From Streptomyces coeruleorubidus (GTDB lineage Bacteria; Actinomycetota; Actinomycetes; Streptomycetales; Streptomycetaceae), in the NCBI RefSeq assembly GCF_008705135.1, contig NZ_CP023694.1:8965001-9029000 (forward strand): a stretch of DNA of 64,000 bases, in the 5' to 3' direction. Positions 22,904 through 31,470 of the stretch are shown in pieces. Within the stretch, counting starts at the first letter, position 1; each line of letters opens with the position of its first letter. Position numbers and translations under genes: made by a program. Below the pieces are notes generated by a model that saw nothing but the letters and a program-made list of their open reading frames with translations, was not told the DNA's origin and made no database searches.

Positions 22904-25141
22904 CTAGGCCCGTCGCCCCTCGGCGTCGATGTGCGGCAGCACCCTCTCCAGCCACCGCGGAGCCCACCAGGCGTGCCGTCCCAGCAACGTCATCACGGCC
23001 GGCACCATGAGCAGGCGCACGACGGTGGCGTCGATGAGCACGCTGACGGCCAGCCCCAGTCCGAGCATCTTGACCACGATGTTGTCGCTGACGATGAACG
23101 CAGCGAACACGCTCACCATGATCAGCGCGGCACACGTGATGACCCGGGCCGTGATCTCCAGGGCGTGCGCGACCGAGGCCTTGGCGTCCCCGGTGCGCAG
23201 CCACGCCTCGTGGATCCGGGACAGCAGGAAGATCTCGTAGTCCATGCTGAGGCCGAAGATGATGGCGAACATCATCATCGGCACGTAACTCTCGATGGGC
23301 ACCGTGCCGTTGACGCCGAGGGCGGAGCCACCCCAGCCCCACTGGAACACCGCGACGACCACGCCGTACGAGGCGGTGATCGAGAGGACGTTGAGGACGG
23401 CGGCCTTCACGGCGACGAGCAGTCCCCGGAACACGGCCAGGATGATGACGAAGGCCAGGGCGACCACGACGGCGATGATCAACGGCAGCCGGGAGGCGAC
23501 GATGTCGCGGAAGTCGACCTGCGCCGCCGTCGTGCCGGTGACGTAACCCTTGGCGTCCGTGCCCTGGACCACGTCCGGCAGTGTGTCGTCGACCAGACGG
23601 TTGGTCAGGTCCGTGGTCGTCGCGCTCTGCGGGGATTGGGTCGAGTAGACCGTGCCGACCAGGACGTCCCCGTCCTGGGTGGACGTCAGGGGGGTGACGA
23701 CCGCGGCGCCTTCGACCGAGTCGAGCGTCTGCTGGGCCTTCGAGGCCAGATCGGAGCGCTGCGAGTCCGGTACTCCCGTCTGGTCGATGACGACCGTCAG
23801 CGGACCGTTGGACCCGGGCCCGAACGCGTCGGTCATCAGGTCGTACGCCCGCCGGTCGGTGAAGGACGTCGGGTCGGCACCGTCACCGATGTGCCCGAGC
23901 CGGATGGACAGCACCGGGATCGCCAGGACGACGATCACGGCGACACCCGCCGCCAGGAACCACAGCGGTCTGCGCTCCACCCGCTGCGCATACCGGTGCC
24001 AGGTGCCCTGCGGCGCGTCACCCGCCTCGGGGTCGGTCTCGGCGACGGGGCGGCGCACCCGGTAGCGGTCGATGTGCCGGCCGAGAAGCCCGAGCAGGGC
24101 CGGGACCAGGGTGAGCGCCCCCACGACGGCCGAGACGACGGTGACGGCGGCGGCGAACCCGAGCTTGGCGATGAAGGAGACCCCGGACGCGGACAGGCCC
24201 GCCAGCGCGATGATCACGGTGCAGCCGGAGACGAGGACGGCGCGCCCGCTGGTGGCGGCCGCCTGCCCGGCGGCCCGCACCGGGTCCGCTCCGTCGAGGA
24301 CGTTCTGCCGGTGACGGGTGATCAGGAACAGGGCGTAGTCGATCCCGACACCGAGGCCGATCATCGTGGCCAGGGTCGGTGAGACGGTCGCGAAGGTGAA
24401 CGCGGCGGCCAGCAGTCCGAGGACGGCCAGGCCTCCGACGACGCTGATCAGCGCGGTCAGCAGCGGGACACCGGCGGCGAGCACGCTCCCGAACCCGACC
24501 AGCAGCACGACGACGGCCACGCCGAAGCCGATCAGCTCGCTCACCCGGTCGTCGGCGGCCGGCCGGGCGAGCTCGCCGAGCGGCCCGCCGTACTCCACCT
24601 CCGCTCCGGCCGAACGCAGCGGCTGTACGGCGTCGTCGACCCCGTTCAGGTAGTCGTCGCCGAGGGTCGACGGCTGCACGTCGAAGCGGACGGTGATGTA
24701 AGCCGTCTTCCCGTCGTCCGACAACGGCCCGACGTTCTGCTGTGACTGACCCGAGGACGAGCCGGAGCCGGAGAGCGGGTTCTGGGCCGACAGGACGTGC
24801 GGCAGCTTCTCCAGATCGGCGACCGTGGTGGACATCTGGGAACTCAGCGAGGACAGGGACTGCCCGCCGTCGTGCAGCACGATCTGGCTGCTGTAACCGC
24901 CGGCCTGCGGATCGTGCTGCTCGAGCACGTCCAGACCCTTCTGCGACTGCGCCTGGGGCAGGGTGAAGTTGTCGGAGTACGTCCCCCCGACCGAGCGGCT
25001 GACGACCTGGAGAGCCACCAGCGCGACGAGCCAGGCGATGACGACCACCACGAAGTGGCGAGCGCACCACTCGCCCAGCCTCCGCAGCAGACCCGCACGC
25101 GCGGCCTTCTCGTCCCCTTCACCGGTGCGGGTGTGCGGCAT
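22904..25141 (-). CDS. MMPL/RND family transporter
   Basis: 745-residue MmpL-type exporter with the duplicated RND layout: one N-terminal helix (HFVVVVIAWLVALVAL), a large extracytoplasmic loop, five or more helices including the GVGIDYALFLITRHR motif (Asp-Tyr proton relay), a second helix and loop, and the second GLSMDYEIFLLSR motif. The C-terminus is short. MmpL proteins export lipids, glycolipids or small hydrophobic molecules. The frame runs far upstream through the EamA gene, but ATG 25141 with AGGAG upstream is the real start. The substrate is unknown, and no lipid biosynthesis genes are adjacent. Confidence 0.92.
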   Translation of the reverse strand: MPHTRTGEGDEKAARAGLLRRLGEWCARHFVVVVIAWLVALVALQVVSRSVGGTYSDNFTLPQAQSQKGLDVLEQHDPQAGGYSSQIVLHDGGQSLSSLSSQMSTTVADLEKLPHVLSAQNPLSGSGSSSGQSQQNVGPLSDDGKTAYITVRFDVQPSTLGDDYLNGVDDAVQPLRSAGAEVEYGGPLGELARPAADDRVSELIGFGVAVVVLLVGFGSVLAAGVPLLTALISVVGGLAVLGLLAAAFTFATVSPTLATMIGLGVGIDYALFLITRHRQNVLDGADPVRAAGQAAATSGRAVLVSGCTVIIALAGLSASGVSFIAKLGFAAAVTVVSAVVGALTLVPALLGLLGRHIDRYRVRRPVAETDPEAGDAPQGTWHRYAQRVERRPLWFLAAGVAVIVVLAIPVLSIRLGHIGDGADPTSFTDRRAYDLMTDAFGPGSNGPLTVVIDQTGVPDSQRSDLASKAQQTLDSVEGAAVVTPLTSTQDGDVLVGTVYSTQSPQSATTTDLTNRLVDDTLPDVVQGTDAKGYVTGTTAAQVDFRDIVASRLPLIIAVVVALAFVIILAVFRGLLVAVKAAVLNVLSITASYGVVVAVFQWGWGGSALGVNGTVPIESYVPMMMFAIIFGLSMDYEIFLLSRIHEAWLRTGDAKASVAHALEITARVITCAALIMVSVFAAFIVSDNIVVKMLGLGLAVSVLIDATVVRLLMVPAVMTLLGRHAWWAPRWLERVLPHIDAEGRRA

Positions 25142-25200
25142 GGACCTGGACTCCTGCGTGGGCCGGGACGTTCGACGCCGTCCATTAGATGCGCGCGGGA

Positions 25201-26190
25201 TCACTCCGGCATGCCGGACGCGGCGTCGCCACGCCCCTCGGGGCTGCCGTTCCCCCGGAAGGCGGCGGCCGGGGGAGTGCGGCCGTCCGCCCGGATCACC
25301 GACGGCCCGCCTCCGCCCGTCCGCGTCAGCGCCCCGGACCCCAGGGCGACGCCGAGGCCGACCAGCGCGCTGCCCGCCGCCTGCGCGAGACCGTAGGAGC
25401 CCGTACCGACGAGCGGTGCGGTGCCGGCCGCCGCGACCGGGATGAGACCGGAGAAGAGGGTGGCGCGTTCCGCGCCGATCCGCTGCATGCCCATGTACCA
25501 GCACACGAAGCCGACCACCGTGACCACCACGGCCTGCCACAGCAGCGCGGAGGTCTCGACGGCGTCCGGACGCCGCAGCCACCCGGCGCCGTCGGCGAGC
25601 AGCCCGGCCGCCGCCGACTCCAGTGCGGCGACCGCGCACACGGTGGCGGACAGCAGCCGGGGGCCGAGGGGCCGCAGTACGGGTACAGCGAGCACGGCGA
25701 ACCCGACCTCCCCCGCCAGGGCGCACACGGAGAAGGCGATGCCCGCCCCGTCGGTGCGCCCCCAGCCCTGGACGGTGCAGGCGCCGACGGCGACGAGCAA
25801 CGCCCCGTACAGCACCTCCCGTTGAGGTCCGCGCCCGTCCAGGAGGGGCACGAGCACGGCGACCACCACCGGCGCACAGCCCACGAACACGCCCGGAACC
25901 GCCGGCTCCGCCGTGCGTTCCGCGGCGATGACGGCCAGGTTGAATCCGACCATGCCGACGGCGGCGAGCAGGGCGAGCCGGACCCACTGACGGGGTGTCA
26001 GTGCCCGCAGCCGGGCGGTCGCGCCCTTGCCGCCCAGCGGCACGAGCAGCAGACAGGCCAGCCCGTAGCGCAGGAACTGGCCGCCCGCGTACGGGTAGTC
26101 GCCCAGGAGGCTGTTGGCCGTGAAGGATCCTCCGACGAGGACGCAGGCGAGCGCGGCGAGAAGAGCTCCGCGCGTGGTGGTGGCGTTCAT
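25201..26190 (-). CDS. EamA/DMT superfamily transporter
   Basis: 329-residue drug/metabolite transporter with ten hydrophobic helices in two EamA halves (LLAALACVLVGGSFTANSLL at the start, GLIPVAAAGTAPLVG near the end). The family exports amino acids or other metabolites. ATG 26190 is seven bases behind a TAGCGT -10 box, so the transcript is probably leaderless. A 7-bp inverted repeat overlaps the upstream promoter, suggesting a dedicated regulator that is not encoded next to it. The C-terminal 45 residues are polar. Confidence 0.88.
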   Translation of the reverse strand: MNATTTRGALLAALACVLVGGSFTANSLLGDYPYAGGQFLRYGLACLLLVPLGGKGATARLRALTPRQWVRLALLAAVGMVGFNLAVIAAERTAEPAVPGVFVGCAPVVVAVLVPLLDGRGPQREVLYGALLVAVGACTVQGWGRTDGAGIAFSVCALAGEVGFAVLAVPVLRPLGPRLLSATVCAVAALESAAAGLLADGAGWLRRPDAVETSALLWQAVVVTVVGFVCWYMGMQRIGAERATLFSGLIPVAAAGTAPLVGTGSYGLAQAAGSALVGLGVALGSGALTRTGGGGPSVIRADGRTPPAAAFRGNGSPEGRGDAASGMPE

Positions 26191-26197
26191 ACGAGCG

Positions 26198-26255
26198 ACG
26201 CTAGGCAGCCGAGCGGCCCGGGAAGGGGTCCACTTCTGTGCCTGCTTGGTGGACC
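26198..26255 (-). promoter_or_regulatory. EamA promoter with spaced inverted repeat
   Basis: On the minus strand, TAGCGT (26198-26203) lies seven bases before the EamA ATG. GGTCCAC (26227-26233) and GTGGACC (26249-26255) form an inverted repeat with half-site centres 22 bp apart, two helical turns, straddling the region just upstream of -35. This looks like an activator or repressor site. Confidence 0.5.
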
Positions 26256-26273
26256 AATTCCCGCCCGGGCCGC
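26213..26273 (-). terminator. Long hairpin after chitosanase
   Basis: Arms 26213-26222 and 26264-26273 pair over 10 GC-rich bases and enclose the 7-bp inverted repeat of the EamA promoter. It may end the chitosanase transcript before EamA. Confidence 0.45.
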
Positions 26274-26279
26274 GGTGGG

Positions 26280-27101
26280 TCAGCCGATGTGGTAGCTGTC
26301 GCCGTAGACCTTCCAGTCCAGCGGCGGGTCGAGATCGAGGTTGCGCTTGCGCAGGAAGACACGCTGCGCCGTGTCCACCCTGCTGGTGTCGCTGTGTGCC
26401 TCCTCCTGCTTCATGGCCCACACGCGCGCGTCCAGGAAGGCGTCGAGGTACGTCACCTCGTCACCGCCCCACGCCGGCGGGTTCGCCGTGCGCAGTGCCC
26501 GCTTGCGGATGTTGCGGAAGCTCAGGGGGTCGTTGCCGTCGCCGTGCATGACGATGGCGTCGTAGTACGCGAACTGGCCCAGCACGCGCAGCCCGTCCGC
26601 CTTCCCCTGCCGGACCGCCGGGCCGAAGTACACCCGGTCGCGCTCGTGGTCCTGTGCCCGCCGGAACTCGGCGTCGCGGGCCGCCCTGCGCCAATCGCCG
26701 GGGAAGCCGGGGTCGAGGCCGTCGTGCGAGTCGGTGCCGTCGACCCGGCGCAACGCAGGCAGGTACTTCATCAGGACGTTGCCGGGCTTGCGGTCCGTGT
26801 AGAGCTCGACGAGGTCGAGCATGTCGCCGGTGCCGGAGCAGAAGCCGATGATGCCGGCGGTGTAGCCGCGGCCGTCGCCGATGTCCTCGATGTACTGGTA
26901 CTGCGCCTTCCAGTCGAGCGAGGAGTTCTCCGCGCTCGACACGAGCTGCATGGCGATCTCCTTCTTTGCCGGGTCGTCGAGCCCGGCCGCACGGACGGAG
27001 GCCGTGGCGTGCGGTGGCTTCAGCAACGGGGCGGTGGCGAGAGCGGCGCCGAACAGTGCCAGAACGGTGCGGCGCGCTGCCGGGGTCGAGGGGCGTCTCA
27101 C
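26280..27101 (-). CDS. csnA: GH46 chitosanase, secreted
   Basis: 273-residue endo-chitosanase. An Arg-rich, possibly Tat-type signal (R-R-T-V-L-A-L-F) covers the first 35 residues. The catalytic pair is E58 (SSAENS) and D76 (IEDIGDGRGY), 18 residues apart as in the Streptomyces N174 enzyme (E22/D40). The rest matches family landmarks (GDMLDLVELY, DGTDSHDGLDPGFPGDW, YDAIVMHG). It hydrolyses chitosan outside the cell. GTG 27101 has GGAGG five bases upstream. A CsnR-like palindrome lies about 50 bases upstream. Confidence 0.95.
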   Translation of the reverse strand: MRRPSTPAARRTVLALFGAALATAPLLKPPHATASVRAAGLDDPAKKEIAMQLVSSAENSSLDWKAQYQYIEDIGDGRGYTAGIIGFCSGTGDMLDLVELYTDRKPGNVLMKYLPALRRVDGTDSHDGLDPGFPGDWRRAARDAEFRRAQDHERDRVYFGPAVRQGKADGLRVLGQFAYYDAIVMHGDGNDPLSFRNIRKRALRTANPPAWGGDEVTYLDAFLDARVWAMKQEEAHSDTSRVDTAQRVFLRKRNLDLDPPLDWKVYGDSYHIG

Positions 27102-27147
27102 GGTGCCTCCAAGCAGTGGGGGTTGGAAGAGCCGGCCGTGCAGAACT

Positions 27148-27166
27148 GATAGGAAGGTTTACTATC
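27148..27166. promoter_or_regulatory. CsnR-like operator
   Basis: GATAGGAAGGTTTACTATC is an imperfect 19-bp palindrome: seven of nine pairs match, centre at 27157. Its core resembles the AGGAAA-G-TTTCCT operator reported for the ROK-family chitosanase repressor CsnR, with two differences. It lies between the chitosanase start and the divergent small gene. Confidence 0.65.
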
Positions 27167-27327
27167 ACTCGTGGGCCGCAAGGGAAACAGCCGAGCGGAA
27201 AGTTCGTAGGGTCGAACAAGCGATCCCCCGGGGAACCATGCGGCTCCCTGGTACGTCAACTCATTGCCCAGGGAGGCCGATCGGTCCAGGAGACCAACCG
27301 GAGAGGGGAATCGCCGTGGAGGACGCG

Positions 27328-27501
27328 ATGTCGCAGCGGAGCAGCGAGACGGAGGCCTCGGCAGCACGCCAGGCCCGCTTCGGGACGCTGCCGGAGCCGG
27401 TGCGCCTGGAGGACATGGTCGAGGAGCGCGCGGCCAGCACGCTCGACCCCGCGCGCACCGCGTACAACCAGGACGAGTGGCTCGTGCGCTACTGCTTGTG
27501 A
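27328..27501 (+). CDS. Small acidic protein, unknown
   Basis: 57 residues from ATG 27328, which has GGAGG five bases upstream. GTG 27316 with GAGAGGGG would add four residues. The sequence has a polar, Ser/Glu-rich first part, a motif-like RFGTLPEPVRLEDMVEE, and ends in DEWLVRYCL, with a lone Trp and Cys at the very end. I do not recognise a domain. The layout, leader-like first part and short aromatic tail, recalls peptide precursors, but no modifying enzyme lies nearby. It is divergent from the chitosanase and convergent with the ankyrin gene. Confidence 0.6.
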   Translation: MSQRSSETEASAARQARFGTLPEPVRLEDMVEERAASTLDPARTAYNQDEWLVRYCL

Positions 27502-27514
27502 GACCTCGCGGACG

Positions 27515-28243
27515 CTACGAGCGGCTCCGCGCGCCCAGGCCGCGCAGCCACCGCACGACGTCGTCGGCGTCCTGGGCGCGGGCGATGTCGAGCGGGGTCC
27601 GGTCGTCGTAGCCGCACCAGTCGATGTCGGCGCCGTGCCGGTGGAGGTACTGCGCGGTGGCCAGCTGACCGCCGTGGCAGGCACCCCAGAAGGCGCTGGT
27701 GATCTCGTCGGGCGAGGGCGGCTCACCGGCCTCGACGTATGCCTGCACCCGGTCCAGCAGGCCGAGCGTGGCGGCGTCCTGGAGGGTGGTGCGGGCGCCG
27801 TGCTCGACGAGCCGGTGTGCGGCACGCCACTGGCCGAAGGCGCGGGCGTCGGCGAGCGGTGTGCCGCCGGCGATCACCGCACCAGGGGCCTCGATGTCGG
27901 CCCCGGCGGCGATGAGCGCGTCCAGGACGGGCACGTCGTTGCTGCTGGCCGCCCAGTGCAGCGGCGTCTCCTCGTGCGCACCGCCGAACCGGGCGCCGGG
28001 GTCCGCCCCGGCGGCGACGAGGGCGGCGACCACCTCGGGACCATGGGGATAGTGCCCGGGCCAGTCGGTCGCGATGTGCAGCAGACTGCGCGTGCCCTTG
28101 CCGTCCTCGCCGTGCTCGGTGACGCGGACGGTGGCCAGCCCGGGATGCTCGGCCAGCAGGCGCCGGAGCCCGGGCAGATCGCCGCCCCGGATCGCTTCGG
28201 TGACGGCGACGGCCAGTGGATCCTGCGATGTGAGCGTCTGCAA
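27515..28243 (-). CDS. Ankyrin-repeat protein
   Basis: 242 residues from TTG 28243, which is preceded by GGGAGG. Longer ATG starts inside the tandem repeats at 28300-28399 have no ribosome site. At least four ankyrin repeats are visible: LLHIATDWPGHYPHGPEVVAAL, TPLHWAASSNDVPVLDALIAAGAD, TPLADARAFGQWRAAHRLVEHGA, and the last with RTPLDIARAQDADDVVRWL. Ankyrin repeats mediate protein contacts. No signal or membrane segment is seen, so it is probably cytosolic. The partner is unknown. Confidence 0.8.
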   Translation of the reverse strand: MQTLTSQDPLAVAVTEAIRGGDLPGLRRLLAEHPGLATVRVTEHGEDGKGTRSLLHIATDWPGHYPHGPEVVAALVAAGADPGARFGGAHEETPLHWAASSNDVPVLDALIAAGADIEAPGAVIAGGTPLADARAFGQWRAAHRLVEHGARTTLQDAATLGLLDRVQAYVEAGEPPSPDEITSAFWGACHGGQLATAQYLHRHGADIDWCGYDDRTPLDIARAQDADDVVRWLRGLGARSRS

Positions 28244-28299
28244 GGCCGGCCTCCCGGTCGCCGTCGAGGGCTCCGATTCTGCCAGCCCGGCACCCGCCC

Positions 28300-28399
28300 C
28301 GGCCATGCCATTGGGCACAACGCCCGGCCATGCCATTGGGCACAACGCCCGGCCATGCCCTCCGGCACAACGCCCGGCCATGCCCTCCGGCACCATGCG
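28300..28399. repeat. 4 x 25-bp tandem repeat in divergent promoter region
   Basis: Four head-to-tail 25-bp units start at 28300, 28325, 28350 and 28375. Units 1 and 2 are identical. Units 3 and 4 share a variant middle (CTCC for ATTG), and unit 4 differs at its end. Each of the first three contains a short inverted repeat (GGC-ACAAC-GCC). The array lies between the ankyrin start (28243) and the phosphatase start (28477). There are no unique spacers, so it is not CRISPR. Confidence 0.92.
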
Positions 28400-28476
28400 T
28401 CCTTCCGCGGCCCGGCCCGATGACGTGCCCCCACGCCCCGTGAGGCGTAGCGTCCGGGTAAGAGCGGGAGGACACC

Positions 28477-30612
28477 ATGCCCGGGAGCAACGAGCCGCCC
28501 GGGGGCGCCGGATCGCTGGACGACGCCCTGGGGGCGGTCCTGGCCGACACCGTGCGCGGCACCGGCGCCTCGATCGGCGGCCTCTACCTGATCGAGGAGG
28601 CGGAGCCGGTGCTGCGCCTGGTGGCGCTGTGCGGTCTGCCGGTGGCGTTCAGCGCCCCGTGGCAGCGCCTGCCGCTGACGGCACCCGTCCCGGTCGCCGA
28701 CGCGATCCGCGACGACGCACTGATCTGCGTCGGCAGCCAGGACGAGATGGCCCGCCGCTACCCGCGGGCCGCCGCCGTCCTGCCCTACCCGTTCGCCCTG
28801 GCCGCGGTCCCGCTGAGCGGCGTACGGCGCTGCTGGGGCGGCATCGTGCTGATGTGGCCGGCCATGCGGCCCCGCAGGATCACGCCCCGCGAACACGGCC
28901 ACATCACCTCCAGCGCCCGCCGCGTGGCCCGCCTGCTGGACGAAGCCTCCCGGCCCCCCACCCTGCCCGAGCAGCCGCGCGTCGTCCCCGTCGACGCCGC
29001 GCACCACCCCGTGCAGACCGGCCTGGCCGCCGCCGACTACCTCGAACGCCTCCCCGAGGGCGCCCTCGCCCTCGACCTGGAGGGCCGCATCACCTTCGCC
29101 ACGGCCACCGCCGCCCGCCTGCTCGGCCGCCGCGCCGACCGGCTGCTGGGCACCCGCCCCTGGCAGTCCCTGGCCTGGCTGGACGACCCCGTCCACGAGG
29201 ACCACTACCGCACGGCGGTCGTCAGCCGAGCCCCCGTGTCCTTCACCGTGCTCCGCCCGCCGGACCAGTGGCTGACCTTCCAGCTCTACCCCGACACCAG
29301 CGGCATCAGCGTCCGCGTCGTCCCGGGAGGGGAGCAGACCGAGGACCCGCCGCCGCCCGTCGCCGCACGGCCCCCCGCGGCCGCGCCGACGGGACGGCTC
29401 TACCAACTCGTGCACCTCGCCGCCGCGCTCACCGAGACGGTGACCGTCCGCGACCTCGTGACGCTGATCGCCCAGCAGATCCTGCCCGCCTTCGGCGCCC
29501 AGGGCCTGGTGCTGTCCGCCGCCGAGGCCGGCCGTCTGAAGATCATCGGCTACCACGGCTACCCGGCCGACGTCATGGAGCGCCTCGACACCCTGTCACT
29601 CGACACCGGCCTCACTCCCGCCGGCCAGGTCCTCGCCAGTGGTGCCCCCGCCTTCTTCGCCGACCCGGCCGAGATGGCCGGCAACTACCCCCGGGCCCCC
29701 CAGATCAGCGGCAAACAGGCCTGGGCGTTCCTCCCTCTGATCATCTCCGGCCGGCCGGTCGGCTGCTGCATCCTGTCCTACGACCGCCCGCACGCCTTCA
29801 CCGCCGACGAACGCGCCGTCCTCACCTCACTGTCCGGCCTGATCGCCCAGGCCCTGGACCGCGCCCGCCTCTACGACGCCAAGCAGCGACTCGTCCACGA
29901 ACTGCAACGCGCCCTGCTGCCCCGGGCCCTGCCGCGCCTGCCCGGCCTCGACGTCGCGGCCCGCTATCTGCCCGCCGGCCACGGCGTCGAGGTCGGCGGC
30001 GACTTCTTCGACGTCCTGCGCCTGGACGACACGACCGCGGCCGCCGTCATCGGCGACGTGGAAGGCCACAGCGTCGCCGCCGCCGCCCTCATGGGCCAGG
30101 TCCGCACCGCCATCCACGCCCACGCCACCGCGGGCGCCGCACCCGGCCAGGTCCTCGCCCGCACCAACCGGCTGCTGGCCGACCTCGACTCCGAACTGCT
30201 CGTCTCCTGCCTCTACGCCCACCTCGACCTGGCACGCCACCAGGCGGCCTTCGCCAGCGCGGGCCACGTGCCCCCGCTGCTGCGCCCCGCCCACGCCGCC
30301 GCAGGCGTCCTCGACGTCGAACCCGGCCCGCTGCTCGGCATCGATACCGGCGCCCACTACCCGGTCACCACCACGCCCCTGCTCCCCGGCAGCACCCTCG
30401 CCCTGTACACCGACGGACTCGTCGAGCTCCCCGGCACCGACGCGACCCGGGCCACCTCCGACCTGGCCGGCCGGCTCGGCACCGGCGACGGCCACGACCT
30501 GGAACGGCTCATCGACAGGCTCGTCCGCCACACGACCCCCACCGGACAGCACGCCGACGACATCACGGTGCTCCTCCTGCGCACCGCCCGGCCCGACGGC
30601 GGCCCGGCCTGA
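28477..30612 (+). CDS. GAF-PAS-GAF-SpoIIE phosphatase
   Basis: 711-residue multidomain PP2C phosphatase. Residues about 10-155 are a GAF-like sensor, 180-275 a PAS domain (ALALDLEGRITFATATAARLLG), 300-465 a second GAF, and 480-710 the SpoIIE domain with GGDFFDV, IGDVEGHSVAAAALMG, SAGHVPPLL, ALYTDGLVE and ADDITVLLL metal and core motifs. It probably tunes a partner-switch anti-sigma pathway to small-molecule or redox cues. ATG 28477 has GGGAGGA upstream. It converges on the ANTAR gene and shares domain order with the paralogue at 31471. Confidence 0.9.
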   Translation: MPGSNEPPGGAGSLDDALGAVLADTVRGTGASIGGLYLIEEAEPVLRLVALCGLPVAFSAPWQRLPLTAPVPVADAIRDDALICVGSQDEMARRYPRAAAVLPYPFALAAVPLSGVRRCWGGIVLMWPAMRPRRITPREHGHITSSARRVARLLDEASRPPTLPEQPRVVPVDAAHHPVQTGLAAADYLERLPEGALALDLEGRITFATATAARLLGRRADRLLGTRPWQSLAWLDDPVHEDHYRTAVVSRAPVSFTVLRPPDQWLTFQLYPDTSGISVRVVPGGEQTEDPPPPVAARPPAAAPTGRLYQLVHLAAALTETVTVRDLVTLIAQQILPAFGAQGLVLSAAEAGRLKIIGYHGYPADVMERLDTLSLDTGLTPAGQVLASGAPAFFADPAEMAGNYPRAPQISGKQAWAFLPLIISGRPVGCCILSYDRPHAFTADERAVLTSLSGLIAQALDRARLYDAKQRLVHELQRALLPRALPRLPGLDVAARYLPAGHGVEVGGDFFDVLRLDDTTAAAVIGDVEGHSVAAAALMGQVRTAIHAHATAGAAPGQVLARTNRLLADLDSELLVSCLYAHLDLARHQAAFASAGHVPPLLRPAHAAAGVLDVEPGPLLGIDTGAHYPVTTTPLLPGSTLALYTDGLVELPGTDATRATSDLAGRLGTGDGHDLERLIDRLVRHTTPTGQHADDITVLLLRTARPDGGPA

Positions 30613-30635
30613 GGCCGACACCCCGGCCGCTCCGG

Positions 30636-31349
30636 TCAGGCCTGGCCGGGGATTTCGACGCGGACGTGCCGGGCGACGTCGCGCAGCTTGACGTTGTGGT
30701 GCTGAGAGATACGCCGCAACACGTCGAAGGCCTCGTCCTCGCTCATCCGGTGGCGTTCCATGAGGATCCCCATGGCCTCCCCGATGGCATGCCGGGTCTC
30801 CAGGGCGTGCTCCAGCTGGTCGACGGTGCGGGCGGTGGCCAGCGCGACGGCGGCGTGGGAGGCGAGCAGCCAGCCCGCGGCCTCGATGTCCTTGCCGAAG
30901 GCCCCCGGCCGGCGCGAGTAGAGGTTGAGCGCGCCGAAGTCCTCCTGGCCGGTGTAGAGCAGCACACCGGTCATGCTGCCGATCCCGAGGTCGCGGGCAG
31001 CTTGTGAGAACCGCGGCCAGGACGGCTGCGGCTTCGTCATGTCGGCGATGCGGAACAGCCGCTCGCCGTCCACGCGCCGGGCCGCGTCGAAGCACGGTCC
31101 CTCGCCCAGCTCGCCCTGCAACCGGTCGGACTCCTCGACCATGTCACCGCACACGGAGAGCGTCACGGCCCGGCCCTTGGACACCGCCAGGATCCCGGCC
31201 GCGTCACAGCCCTCGACCAGCTTCACAGCGGATGCCGAGATCTCGTCCAGCGTCGCCTGCACCGAATCCTGCGCCACCAGATCCCGGGCGAGCATCGCCA
31301 TCTGCTCGGCGTACTGCTGCCATTCCACCGCCACCACCGCCTCGCTCAC
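30636..31349 (-). CDS. GAF-ANTAR RNA-binding regulator
   Basis: 237 residues. A GAF domain spans about 10-170 (VSKGRAVTLSVCGDM, GEGPCFDAARR, YTGQEDFGALNLYSRR). The C-terminal 60 residues are an ANTAR three-helix unit: AIGEAMGILMERHRMSEDEAFDVLRRISQ with the conserved Ala-x-Gly-x-Leu-M. ANTAR proteins bind paired hairpins in nascent RNA and prevent transcription termination. The target is unknown. It lies between two SpoIIE phosphatase genes, sharing the orientation of the second. Confidence 0.9.
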   Translation of the reverse strand: MSEAVVAVEWQQYAEQMAMLARDLVAQDSVQATLDEISASAVKLVEGCDAAGILAVSKGRAVTLSVCGDMVEESDRLQGELGEGPCFDAARRVDGERLFRIADMTKPQPSWPRFSQAARDLGIGSMTGVLLYTGQEDFGALNLYSRRPGAFGKDIEAAGWLLASHAAVALATARTVDQLEHALETRHAIGEAMGILMERHRMSEDEAFDVLRRISQHHNVKLRDVARHVRVEIPGQA

Positions 31350-31470
31350 CGGTCTCGCCCACCGTACCCCGCACCACCCTGTCTACGCCGATCGCGCGAG
31401 ACGGCGGACCTGTGAGACGGGGACGTGCGAGAAACCGGGGCCGCGCGTGGTCGGCCGGCAGCCGGCTCGC

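Noticed and set aside
22904..25987. MMPL frame extended upstream by about 280 residues
   Set aside because: It lies over the EamA gene on the same strand, has shadow-like Arg/Gly composition, and ATG 25141 has a ribosome site.
28300..28399. Short regular repeats as a CRISPR array
   Set aside because: Units abut without unique spacers and no cas gene is present.
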